Of a stretch of 64,000 nucleotides of DNA, positions 53,502-62,924 are shown in pieces; the first letter of the stretch is position 1, and the number at the start of each line of letters is the position of its first letter. The stretch spans positions 154,021 to 218,020 of the forward strand of contig JACVZY010000081.1 in assembly GCA_014654705.1 (NCBI GenBank). Direction: 5' to 3'. Made by a program: the position numbers and the translations under genes. The notes under the pieces are model-generated. The model worked only from the letters and a program-made list of their open reading frames with translations, had not been told where the DNA came from and did no database searches. This DNA is from Ignavibacteria bacterium. GTDB lineage: Bacteria; Bacteroidota; Ignavibacteria; Kapaibacteriales; UBA4661.

Positions 53502-54613
53502 TGAAAAAAAATATTATGCTTGTTGAGGACAATGAGCGCTTACGAAAAAATATGCTCTTTATGCTTGAGAGACAAGGCTTCGAGACCACCGGCGCTGAGA
53601 ACGGGAAAGAGGCATTAGCACTTGTCAAGGAAAAGAAACCTGACCTTATTGTTTCCGACATTATGATGCCCGATATGGATGGTCACGCTTTATTGACAGC
53701 GCTTCGCACTATGGAGACGATGCTTACCATTCCGGTTGTTTTTCTAACGGCAAAAGGTAGTGCGAATGATATACGCATCGGTATGCTCTTGGGAGCGGAT
53801 GACTATTTAGTGAAGCCTGTGGATTTGGAGGAATTAGTCAAGGTCATCAATACGCGGTTGGAGAAGCATGAGCGTCAGCAAATGAATCTTACTGCAAAAA
53901 CTGAAACGGTACAGCGTCATTTGATGGCAGTGCTTCCGCATGAACTCCGCACACCCCTGAGTGGTATTATCGGGGCGGCAACGCTTATTCAGAGTGATAT
54001 TGCGAACCTCAGCAAAGCGGAAATCATCGAACTCAACGAATGTGTGCTTACCTCTGCGCACCGTCTGGCACGGATTACCGAAAACTTTTTGCTCTACGGA
54101 GATGTACGTTTGCGCTTGGACAAGCCGGATTTTGTACCGATTGTAGCCGATAAGCCTCTCACAAACGCCCAGAGCCTTTTGCGTGAGGTCGTTGAGTCGG
54201 TTGCTGGTGGTTTCTCACGGATACACGATTTGGAAATTGTTCTTCACGATGCAACGCTTGGAGCTGAACAAGTCCATGTCGAAAGAGCCATCAGCGAAAT
54301 CTGCTTAAATGCCTTGATGTTTTCGCCTATGCAAACGAAGGTACGCATCAGTTCACGGGTTGTTGATGAAATGTATATTGTCGATATTACAAATGTGGGA
54401 CGCGGGATGACTGAAGCACAAATTCAAGTGCTCAAACAACCACTAACGACTTTTGTACAATTTGATAGAAATTTTTTTGAACAACAAGGCACGGGCTTAG
54501 GATTAACTCTTACACGTTGTATTATTGCTCTTTATGGTGGCTTTTTTGATATAGTAAGCGATAAGATGCAAACTACGGTGAGTATAGGTTTTCCAATTGA
54601 CAAATCTTCGTAG
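53501..54613 (+). CDS. Receiver-histidine kinase (REC-HisKA-HATPase)
   Basis: 370 residues from the ATG at 53501, which overlaps the receiver remnant. The receiver (about 4-122) is complete: LVEDNE, Asp53 (LIVSDIMMPDMDG), Thr83 (VFLTAKG) and Lys105 (YLVKPVD). HisKA follows with His147 (AVLPHELRTPLSGIIGAA), then an HATPase domain with N box ISEICLNALMFSP, an altered G1 box (TNVGRGM, Asp replaced by Asn) and GTGLGLTLTR. It is soluble, so it must be fed by another phosphodonor, and is a possible link between the receptors upstream and the large kinase downstream. Confidence 0.92.
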   Translation: MKKNIMLVEDNERLRKNMLFMLERQGFETTGAENGKEALALVKEKKPDLIVSDIMMPDMDGHALLTALRTMETMLTIPVVFLTAKGSANDIRIGMLLGADDYLVKPVDLEELVKVINTRLEKHERQQMNLTAKTETVQRHLMAVLPHELRTPLSGIIGAATLIQSDIANLSKAEIIELNECVLTSAHRLARITENFLLYGDVRLRLDKPDFVPIVADKPLTNAQSLLREVVESVAGGFSRIHDLEIVLHDATLGAEQVHVERAISEICLNALMFSPMQTKVRISSRVVDEMYIVDITNVGRGMTEAQIQVLKQPLTTFVQFDRNFFEQQGTGLGLTLTRCIIALYGGFFDIVSDKMQTTVSIGFPIDKSS

Positions 54614-55005
54614 ATTGGCAGCATCGTTAGTGATGCTGGCATGAATATATGGAAACCGCATACAACCTTGCAAGCGTAATGTTGGGCTTCGACTTCTTAC
54701 CCCACGACGTGAGTGTTCTAGCAATCCCGAAAACTTCATGCGATTACTTTCGTTACCAAACTCCAACACGGGGCAAAAAATGATGTAGTTTTTTTTATAG
54801 ATTGTCATTAAGTTACTGAGGCTAATCACGCTATTGTATGTAACCTCTCCTGATGAATTTCTGTGGGAAAAAGGATTGTATTCTCATCACCAGACAAAAG
54901 TCTGCGGCAAATAACAAGGGTAGTGGCTTTGCTTTAACACCTTATTGCCGTGCTATGAGCGCCTAGTCTTGATTCTTGAGTTCAAGGGAAAATTTGTAAA
55001 AATCC
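54614..55005. other. Intergenic before the ten-PAS kinase
   Basis: 392 bp, no gene recognised. Short hairpins are visible: CAGCATC/GATGCTG at 54619-54638, just after the receiver-kinase stop (no T-run), and CAGAC-AAAA-GTCTG at 54891-54904. No confident promoter box was found. Confidence 0.4.
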
Positions 55006-58000
55006 ATGCTATCGCGACAATATATCCTTGCTAAATGGCAACACGTACTTTATGCTTTAATGGGATTCTGCAGTGTCGGACTACTCTTTGCTGCTCTCTC
55101 CGCATCTGCTGTTTATGCCAGCGAAAGAGATAGTTTGCGACAGGTTCTGCTGAAGAATACCTTGAATGATACCAATCGGGTAATCGTATTGGAACGTCTT
55201 GTCGGTTTGTATATGGAGGCGAAACCGGATAGCGCCATTTTCTACGCTTTGCAGCTACAGATTATTGCAGAGAGAAATATTGCCAACAAACATTTGATGG
55301 CGATTGCGCTTAATGCTCTTGTGAATGGATATATACATTATGACAAGCCCGACAAAATGCTCAAATATGGATTTCAGTTATTACATCTCTCCGAGGAACT
55401 CCACGATACTACCTACCTTGCCCGTGCCAGCTATGCGATTGGTCATGCCTCAGGTCAGCTTTTTACCAAGAATGATATAAAAGAAAACACCTCTGCGCTC
55501 CAATATCTTCGGCAAGCTTTAGCGGTTGCTGAACGACGACATGATACGGTTTTAATGGCACAATCGTATAACGCGATTGGGCGAGTGTATCGCAAAGAAG
55601 AACAATTTGATTCGGCAATGGTCTATCATAACCAAGCACTTGCCCTTGCAAATATGATAAAACTACCCGCCCAACAAGGTTGGGCACTTCATAGCCTTGC
55701 TCTCTGCTACGAAAACAAAGGTAATCTTACAACAGCTTTGCAATTTGCACTTGAGGGCTTGTCTTATCGTGAACAAGTTGGCAATGGCATCGTGACTGGC
55801 TTCTCCTTAGCTCATGTTACGCATTTATATCAAAAGTCCGGCAATTTACGGCAGGCTCTTTTCTACGCAAATCGTGGTCTGGAGTTAGCCAAGACCGCTG
55901 AATTTCGCACGGCACAATACCAAGCATATGAGCGTATTGCCCAAATACACGAAGCACTCGGTAACTACCGGGAAGCACTTTTCTACCAACGACGCTTTGC
56001 CACTGTGCGAGATTCTGTTGCCATTCTTGAGCGAACCGAAGATTTACGTAGCCTGCAAGCAGAACTCAAGCTCGAACATAGTGAGCACGAACGCACACTA
56101 CTCGTGAAAGAACAAGAAGCTCAAGGTTTGGCATTACAACGGGAGCAAATTCTCGTCGTCGCGATGGCTCTGGGTTTTATTCTTCTTGTGATTGCCGTAT
56201 TGTTACTTTTGCGAGAACAGCGCAAACAAAACTTCCAACGCCAAGAAATCACGAAGCTCAAACGCATTCTGGATGAAAGTTCGGATTATGTCGTGATGTC
56301 GGAGATAGCGAGCGGTAAAGTTTTGTATATGAATAAAGCATACTTGTCGCTTATCAATGCCCAAACACCGCCTGCCACCTTATCCGAGCTTTTGCATCGT
56401 GTATATGCACCAGCAACCGCAGAGACTGTGCTCAATACGCATTTACCGCTTGTCATAAAACATGAACGGTTGAGCGGCGAAACTTCCCTTCTTGACCATA
56501 ATGGTAAACAGATTGCAGTGCTCCACACAACAATTTGCCATTACGACGAACAAGGCGAAGCTGTTCTAGTTTCAAGCATGATGCGAGACATCTCTGAGCG
56601 TAAGCACACGGAAGAGGCACTACGGGAAAGCGAAGAACTTGCTAATAGCATCATCAATAATCTTCCGCTGGGGCTTGCGATGTATGACGCAAACGGCGTA
56701 TTGCGGCGAATGAACGATGAGTTAGTGAGAATTCTTCAATTACCTCATAGTAGATATGGTCTTCATGTCTATAACATCTTGGAAGACTCTTTTGCGCAAG
56801 AACATCTTGGCAGTGCTGTGCGTCGAGCATTGGGTGGTGACATTATTCGACAAGAGGTCTGGCGAGACTATGAAGGTAATAAAGAATGGAACACGCGCAA
56901 AGATAAACGCTGCCTAGATGAAGTAATTTTTCCCATCAAGGATGGGAATGGGAATGTAACATCTTTCGTACTCCTTGTCAGCGACATCACGGAAAGGAAG
57001 CAGGCTGAAAATGCCCTCCGCGAAAGTGAGCAGCGCTTTCGGACTCTTCTCTCGTCAATGGACGATATTATTTTTGAATTGGACGCTCTTGAGCGTCGAT
57101 TTACCAATGCTTGGTGTGTTGACCCGACATTGCTTTTTATGCCGCCGAAGGATTTTCTTGGCAAAACGATTGCTGAGGCGATCGGGGATGAGTTTGCAAG
57201 TCTCATCAATCCAGTAATTGAAAAAGCAATGAAGTCGGGCAGGGAGCAACGAATCGAATATCAAGCGCCCAGCACTGTTAAGCAATCTAGCCAATGGTAC
57301 GAGGCTAAAGTTGTTTTCCTTGATCAAGACGAGCGGCAAGCGGCTATGCTTGCTATACGAGTTTCGGATATCTCCGAACGTAAAAAAGCAGAAGAAGAGA
57401 TACTTGCTAACAACAGATTTATACGAACAGTAACGGATACGATACCCGGAATGCTTGCTTACTGGACAACTGACTTGCGCTGTTCCTTTGCTAATTCAGC
57501 GTATTTGGAGTGGTTCGGTAAAACGCATGAGCAGATGATTGGTATAGAAATGCACGAACTTTTGGGTGTAGCGCTTTTTCAAAAAAACGAACGATATGTC
57601 CGTGCTGCTCTGGAGGGAAAACCCCAACAATTCGAGCGTGAGTTAGTCAAAGCTAATGGTGAAATTGGGTACACACTTGCACAATATATACCGGATATTG
57701 CTGATGGTCGTGTACTTGGTTTTATTGCTCTTGTGACAGATATTACAACAGTGAAAAAAGCACAAAACAGTCTTAATGAAGCACAACATCTGGCACGAAT
57801 TGGTAGTTGGGAATGGGATATTGCCTCGAATACAACGATTTGGAGCGACGAGCAATATCGACTTTTTGGTGAGAATCGTGACTCCTATCAACCAACACTA
57901 GAGGGGTATTATAGCCACTTGTCAGCCGAAGAACAGCAAAAAACCGCTATGTTAGTAGAAAAAACATTCGCCGGAACAGCCGAATATTCTATTGAGCATG

Positions 58001-60792
58001 AAATCACCAGACCTGACGGTACGGTGCTGTTCGTACTGGAACAAGGCACCGTGATTTATGATCACAATCGTAAACCTCTTCGTATGGTTGGTACTACGCA
58101 GGATATTACCAAACGAAAAAGGATGGAAGATGAATTACGAAAACTCTCGATGGTGGCAAGCAAGACAACGAATGCAGTCTATATGACGGATACAGGGGGT
58201 AACATAACATGGGTAAATAACGGTTTTACGCGCCTCACGGAATATTCTATAGAAGAAGCCTTGGGTAGAAGACCTGGACACCTTTTGCGAGGCGAAAAAA
58301 CCGATCCTGCGATTATACAAACAATAAACGACGCCTTGCAGCAAGGTAAGAGCTTTGATGTGGAATTGCTTAATTATACCAAAAGTAAGAATCCCTTGTG
58401 GCTACATATCATTGGTGACCCTATTGTCGATGACAACGGTATTCTGACAGGATTTATTACAATCCAAACTGATATTACCGAACGTAAAAAAGCAGAAGAG
58501 CAGCAGTTACAAAAACTTTCAATGGTAGCAAGCAAAACCACAAACGCTGTCGTTATCACTGATGCGGAATACCGAATAACATGGGTGAATGAAGGATATA
58601 CAAAGCTTACGGAATACTGTTTAGATGAAGTTCGCGGCGAGGAGCCTGAGTGCTCTGCTCAGCAGTCACAGATTGACCAGCTAACGATGGAACGTATGCG
58701 ACGTGCCGTTTCCGAACGAATCTCCTTTGAGGGAGAGGTAATGAATTACTCTAAAGGCGGTCGGCTCTACTGGGTGCATATCAAAACCGATCCATTTTTT
58801 GATGATGACGGCACTCTTGCAGGATTTGTTTCCATTAAAACAGACATCACCGAGCAGAAACAGGCGGAACAATTACTCAAAGATAGTGAGGAGCGTTATC
58901 GCTTGATATTTGAAAATAGCAATGAAGGTTTGATACAGACTCATCCCGACGGTAGAATTGAAACTGTAAATTCAGCGGCATGCAATATCTTTGGTAGAAG
59001 TAAAGAAGAACTTTCTCGAATGAGCAGAAATGAAATTGTTGACATGAGCGACCCGCGCCTACCTGAGATATTACAAGAACGAAGCAAAATGGGATATGTA
59101 AAAGGCGAACTGAATTTTGTACGTGGCGATGGCACAATATTTCCGGGCGAATTCTCATCGAGCATTTATGTTGATAGCAAAGGTGTACAGCATATTATTG
59201 TTTTCCTGAGAGATGTCAGTGAGCGCAAGCGAGCCGAAAAAGCGTTACGACAAAGCGAAGGAAATTTGCGGGCGCTCTTTGAAAGCTCTATTCAGGCATA
59301 TTATCTGATAGATAAAAACTATACTGTTCTTTCGTTTAACAACGTTGCGCGAGATATTGTCAAATCTTATTTCGGGCGAACATTGGTTATCGGTGATTCT
59401 ATACTTGATTATACTATACCAGACATATTTATACAATGTTTTCAACGGGCACTGCAAGGGGAATGGGTCACCGACGAAGGTGTTGCCTTCTTTCCCAATA
59501 ATCAACGACGATTCTTCGAGGCGATATACTCACCGGTATATGACGATAAAAGTGAGCTTATTGGAGTCTCGTACAATATGCTGGATATTACTGAGCGGAA
59601 AGAATTACAAACACAAGTTGCTGAATACAGCACCCGCTTGCAAAGTATTATCGTATCAATGATGGATGGTGTACTTTTGCTGAATGACCAGCGTACTATT
59701 TCTCTCACCAATCCTGCCGCAGAAACAATCTTTGGTTATGCAAGCGAAGAATTGTTTTCCCAGCCTCTTACCTTGTTATTACCTGATGGGGTATTGGATC
59801 TGCATGATCAGCATATTGAGAACTTTCTTCACAATTCACCGCCTGGTGCTCCACGTCATAAATCACATATCGTACAGGGACGACATAAAAACGGTTACCT
59901 ATTCCCAATGGAAGCCTCTATTGCACATTTTACGGTAGAAGGGCGTCTCTTTTTGCTGGCGGTCGTGCGTGATATTACCAGACGACTGGAAACGGAGGAA
60001 GAAATTCTTGAGTTGAACCGCACGCTTACGCAGCGAGTAGAAGAGCGCACGGCACAGCTTGTGAAACTCAATCAGGAAAAAGATGAGTTCTTGGGCATTG
60101 CCGCACACGATCTCAAAAATCCACTTGCTGCTATTCGCTCCAGTGCACAGATTATTGAAGATTGTTTTGCTAGTGGTGAAAGGATTAACTTCGCAGAATA
60201 TGCTGATTCGATTATCGCTATATCCGATGAGATGCTGGATATTATTACGAATTTTCTGGACATCGAACTGATTGAGAACGGAAAATTAGGCTTGGCTTTA
60301 GAGCGTGTGCCACACACAATAGTAGATAAGGCAGTGAAATCGCACCAAAGACGAGCAAGAGCAAAAGACATTACGATTCACTATGAAGAGCCGCCAGTAC
60401 CTATTTCGATTATTGCCGATAAGTTAGCATTCCGACAAGTGTTAGATAATCTTTTGTCTAATGCGGTGAAATTTTCTCCACGCTCCAAACATATCTATGT
60501 ACGCCTCATGGAGCGACAGCTACTCAAAGAACAGAGTATAATCTCAGATATACAAGATCGCTATGTTCGTATTGAAATTCAGGACGAGGGACCAGGAGTA
60601 CGAGAGGATGAACAGCAAAAACTATTTACAAAATTCTCACGACTTTCTGCAAAACCAACGGGGGAGGAGGGTTCAACAGGTTTGGGGCTTTCGATTGTGA
60701 AAAAACTGGTCGAAATGATGAATGGTCGAGTGTGGTGCGAAAGCGTAAAGGGCGAAGGGGCAAGGTTTATTGTAGAATTACCTATACTCTAA
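55006..60792 (+). CDS. Giant TPR/ten-PAS sensor histidine kinase
   Basis: 1928 residues. A signal/anchor segment (about 14-38) is followed by periplasmic TPR repeats (about 50-345), a coiled coil and a transmembrane helix (about 382-402). In the cytoplasm ten PAS/PAC units can be counted from their repeated ends, D-I-[ST]-E-R-K and variants (DISERKHTEEAL, DITERKQAENAL, DISERKKAEEEI, DITTVKKAQ, DITKRKRMEDEL, DITERKKAEEQQ, DITEQKQAEQLL, DVSERKRAEKAL, DITERKELQTQ, DITRRLETEEEI). Units 6 and 7 begin with the same KLSMVASKTTNAV stretch. HisKA has His1701 (GIAAHDLKNPLAAIRSS), and the HATPase has LDNLLSNAVKFSP, DEGPGV and STGLGLSIVKKL. There is no receiver domain, so a separate regulator must be its target. 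Confidence 0.95.
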   Translation: MLSRQYILAKWQHVLYALMGFCSVGLLFAALSASAVYASERDSLRQVLLKNTLNDTNRVIVLERLVGLYMEAKPDSAIFYALQLQIIAERNIANKHLMAIALNALVNGYIHYDKPDKMLKYGFQLLHLSEELHDTTYLARASYAIGHASGQLFTKNDIKENTSALQYLRQALAVAERRHDTVLMAQSYNAIGRVYRKEEQFDSAMVYHNQALALANMIKLPAQQGWALHSLALCYENKGNLTTALQFALEGLSYREQVGNGIVTGFSLAHVTHLYQKSGNLRQALFYANRGLELAKTAEFRTAQYQAYERIAQIHEALGNYREALFYQRRFATVRDSVAILERTEDLRSLQAELKLEHSEHERTLLVKEQEAQGLALQREQILVVAMALGFILLVIAVLLLLREQRKQNFQRQEITKLKRILDESSDYVVMSEIASGKVLYMNKAYLSLINAQTPPATLSELLHRVYAPATAETVLNTHLPLVIKHERLSGETSLLDHNGKQIAVLHTTICHYDEQGEAVLVSSMMRDISERKHTEEALRESEELANSIINNLPLGLAMYDANGVLRRMNDELVRILQLPHSRYGLHVYNILEDSFAQEHLGSAVRRALGGDIIRQEVWRDYEGNKEWNTRKDKRCLDEVIFPIKDGNGNVTSFVLLVSDITERKQAENALRESEQRFRTLLSSMDDIIFELDALERRFTNAWCVDPTLLFMPPKDFLGKTIAEAIGDEFASLINPVIEKAMKSGREQRIEYQAPSTVKQSSQWYEAKVVFLDQDERQAAMLAIRVSDISERKKAEEEILANNRFIRTVTDTIPGMLAYWTTDLRCSFANSAYLEWFGKTHEQMIGIEMHELLGVALFQKNERYVRAALEGKPQQFERELVKANGEIGYTLAQYIPDIADGRVLGFIALVTDITTVKKAQNSLNEAQHLARIGSWEWDIASNTTIWSDEQYRLFGENRDSYQPTLEGYYSHLSAEEQQKTAMLVEKTFAGTAEYSIEHEITRPDGTVLFVLEQGTVIYDHNRKPLRMVGTTQDITKRKRMEDELRKLSMVASKTTNAVYMTDTGGNITWVNNGFTRLTEYSIEEALGRRPGHLLRGEKTDPAIIQTINDALQQGKSFDVELLNYTKSKNPLWLHIIGDPIVDDNGILTGFITIQTDITERKKAEEQQLQKLSMVASKTTNAVVITDAEYRITWVNEGYTKLTEYCLDEVRGEEPECSAQQSQIDQLTMERMRRAVSERISFEGEVMNYSKGGRLYWVHIKTDPFFDDDGTLAGFVSIKTDITEQKQAEQLLKDSEERYRLIFENSNEGLIQTHPDGRIETVNSAACNIFGRSKEELSRMSRNEIVDMSDPRLPEILQERSKMGYVKGELNFVRGDGTIFPGEFSSSIYVDSKGVQHIIVFLRDVSERKRAEKALRQSEGNLRALFESSIQAYYLIDKNYTVLSFNNVARDIVKSYFGRTLVIGDSILDYTIPDIFIQCFQRALQGEWVTDEGVAFFPNNQRRFFEAIYSPVYDDKSELIGVSYNMLDITERKELQTQVAEYSTRLQSIIVSMMDGVLLLNDQRTISLTNPAAETIFGYASEELFSQPLTLLLPDGVLDLHDQHIENFLHNSPPGAPRHKSHIVQGRHKNGYLFPMEASIAHFTVEGRLFLLAVVRDITRRLETEEEILELNRTLTQRVEERTAQLVKLNQEKDEFLGIAAHDLKNPLAAIRSSAQIIEDCFASGERINFAEYADSIIAISDEMLDIITNFLDIELIENGKLGLALERVPHTIVDKAVKSHQRRARAKDITIHYEEPPVPISIIADKLAFRQVLDNLLSNAVKFSPRSKHIYVRLMERQLLKEQSIISDIQDRYVRIEIQDEGPGVREDEQQKLFTKFSRLSAKPTGEEGSTGLGLSIVKKLVEMMNGRVWCESVKGEGARFIVELPIL

Positions 60793-60938
60793 CTTTTCGG
60801 ATTCAAGCAATGTCTTCTCAACAATTTCATAGACCCCTGTGATGATCTTTCCGAAGTATGGTCTTTGCTTTTGAACTAGATTTTGTGTAGCTTCATGGCG
60901 ATAACCATCATTTTTTAACTTTTCTTGAGGAACTATCC

Positions 60939-61346
60939 ATGGGTATGTTTAGCAATATCCTTTCCAAACTTGGTCTTGGTAATGACAACAATGAAGCTAG
61001 TGCTTCTGCATCCGCTCCTACCGCGCCAGCAGCTACTCCCGATGCTGCACCGGTGGCAAGCGCACCTGCTGTCGCTGCAATCAGCGAGGTTGATGTTGTT
61101 GCGCAGCTGGAGGCACTCGCTCAATCCCATGCAGAGAAATTGAATTGGAAAGTCTCCATCGTTGACCTTCTGAAGCTGCTAGGAATTGACAGCAGCTTGA
61201 CTGCTCGTAAAGAATTAGCAACGGAATTAGGATGCCCTGCCGATAAAATGGGTGATTCTGCACAAATGAATATGTGGCTGCATAAAACCGTGTTGCAAAA
61301 ATTAGCACAAAATGGTGGCAATATCCCTGCTGACCTGCTGAATTAA
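60939..61346 (+). CDS. DUF3597-family protein
   Basis: 135 residues. After MFSNILSKLGLG comes a low-complexity Ala/Pro/Ser linker (about 18-45) and a compact C-terminal domain that is the DUF3597 signature: LEALAQSHAEKLNWKVSIVDLLKLLGIDSSLTARKELATELG, then QMNMWLHKTVLQKLAQNGGNIPADLLN. The C-terminal half is small, helical and LysM-like in length but of unknown function. There is no signal peptide. It is a single gene between the giant kinase and a strong terminator. Confidence 0.92.
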   Translation: MGMFSNILSKLGLGNDNNEASASASAPTAPAATPDAAPVASAPAVAAISEVDVVAQLEALAQSHAEKLNWKVSIVDLLKLLGIDSSLTARKELATELGCPADKMGDSAQMNMWLHKTVLQKLAQNGGNIPADLLN

Positions 61347-61401
61347 GAGTGCAATTCTTTGTGAAGATAGCAACGCAATGCAAATGTCAAATATGATATG
61401 C

Positions 61402-61435
61402 AAGCCTGTAACGGTCATCGTTACAGGCTTTTTTT
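61402..61435 (+). terminator. Intrinsic terminator of the DUF3597 gene
   Basis: A 12-bp stem (AAGCCTGTAACG at 61402-61413, CGTTACAGGCTT at 61419-61430) with loop GTCAT is followed by seven T. It is 55 bp after the stop. The remaining 270 bp to the next gene hold nothing recognised. Confidence 0.95.
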
Positions 61436-61705
61436 GTGTTTCATCCCACGCTACCTGTTATTCATCCCAATTCTGTTTGTGCCTTGCTGCCAATTGCCTA
61501 ATTTTCCTCTGTAATTTACACTTTCATTGAGGAGCATAGCCCCCTACGTTCTTGGTTCTTGCTAGTCTGTGGTCGGAATGGAAACGTGTTCTGCGGGATT
61601 AGTTACGATGGTAGAAGAGAGACCTCTGAAAGCAAGCTCCGAGAACACATTTGCTCCTTGGTGGGGTATCGTGCTTTCAAATAAATCCGACAAACCACCT
61701 CCTTT

Positions 61706-62887
61706 ATGAACATTTCAACCCGTATTCACTTCCCACGCTACGCCTCAGTCTTTTATACGTTGCTGTTCTGTTTGTTTCTTTCCAGTTTGTGGTTGGTAAC
61801 AGCCTGTTTCGCCGAAAAATTGACGATGACGCTTCTGGAAGAACGTAGTGCCGGAAGCCGCATTATGTCTGCGACAATAGAAGGTCGTGCACTCACCATA
61901 TATCTGCCTCCTGGGTATGACTCGGCTGCGAAAAAATCAGCAGAACGATTCCCGTCGGTCTATTTCTACGACGGGCAGGACGCATTTTCGGGGTTGGGCA
62001 TAGCACAAATCCTTGATGATGCAATTGCTGCAAAGCGCTTGAAACCAATGATTGTCGTGGGCGTACACAGCACTATGCAGCGCACGAGCGAGACCGTACC
62101 CTATGACGACTCGTGGATACAGGCAAACTGGGGGCGCTACACGCCACGCGCCAGCGAGTTTGCGGACTTGCTTGTCAAGCGCGTCATTCCTGCCATTGAT
62201 GAGCAATTCTACACTGACAAACGCAGCGAGAATCGCGCCATTATGGGCTTCTCGCTGGGTGGGCTCTTCGCCGGATGGTGTGGTGTAAAATATCCCGAAA
62301 CCTTCGGCACTGCCGTATGCTTTTCTCCTTCCTTCTGGGTAGCAGACGATAAATTTTTTGCAGATGCTCAAAGCAGCACAACTAAGCCGCAGCGTTTCCG
62401 CTTTGATGTGGGCGCTACGACAGGCGAGTGGAATTATTACGTGCCGCTCATTGGGGTCTTGAAAGGGCGGGGAATGGTGTACGGTGAAAATCTGATGTAC
62501 TACGAAGACCCACAAGGCAGGCATGATGCGGCTTCGTGGCGGGAACGATTACCGGACGCGCTCTTGATGTTTGCGGGGACAAAGAACGTTTCTCAGGATT
62601 CGATTGCGTCGTGGAAGGTTGAAACCGAAGTCATTGCCAGCGCTTCTACTCCGGGACGCTTTTTCTTGCGTATGAACCCAATTGTAACGCTCCAAAGCGG
62701 TCTTCGGTACTCGCTTGCCACCGAAGCCGCCTACAAATTAGTGAACGAACAAGACGGAGCGCTGGCATCAGACGGGCGGTTTGAGTTCCGGGGCACGCGG
62801 GATTTGGAAGTGGATATTACCTACAAACATCTTCAAAAGCGAATAACCATCAACTATGCCGACGTTCAGCGTCGCATGGGCAGATAA
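61706..62887 (+). CDS. Enterochelin-esterase-like (esterase D) secreted hydrolase
   Basis: 393 residues with a signal peptide (YTLLFCLFLSSLWLVTACFA). The hydrolase domain (about 45-300) has YLPPGYDSAAKKSAERFPSVYFYDGQDAF, IVVGVHST, the nucleophile elbow AIMGFSLGGLFAGW (Ser in G-F-S-L-G-G), and the His in EDPQGRHDAASWRERLPDAL. This is the Fes/IroE-like putative esterase family, which cleaves ester bonds in siderophores, feruloyl groups or S-formyl compounds. A further C-terminal beta-rich region of about 80 residues (ending YADVQRRMGR) is not part of the catalytic fold. It lies upstream of a secreted propeller gene in the same direction. Confidence 0.88.
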   Translation: MNISTRIHFPRYASVFYTLLFCLFLSSLWLVTACFAEKLTMTLLEERSAGSRIMSATIEGRALTIYLPPGYDSAAKKSAERFPSVYFYDGQDAFSGLGIAQILDDAIAAKRLKPMIVVGVHSTMQRTSETVPYDDSWIQANWGRYTPRASEFADLLVKRVIPAIDEQFYTDKRSENRAIMGFSLGGLFAGWCGVKYPETFGTAVCFSPSFWVADDKFFADAQSSTTKPQRFRFDVGATTGEWNYYVPLIGVLKGRGMVYGENLMYYEDPQGRHDAASWRERLPDALLMFAGTKNVSQDSIASWKVETEVIASASTPGRFFLRMNPIVTLQSGLRYSLATEAAYKLVNEQDGALASDGRFEFRGTRDLEVDITYKHLQKRITINYADVQRRMGR

Positions 62888-62924
62888 GAATTTTACCCAA
62901 CCAAGACAATATTTCTGAAAAATT

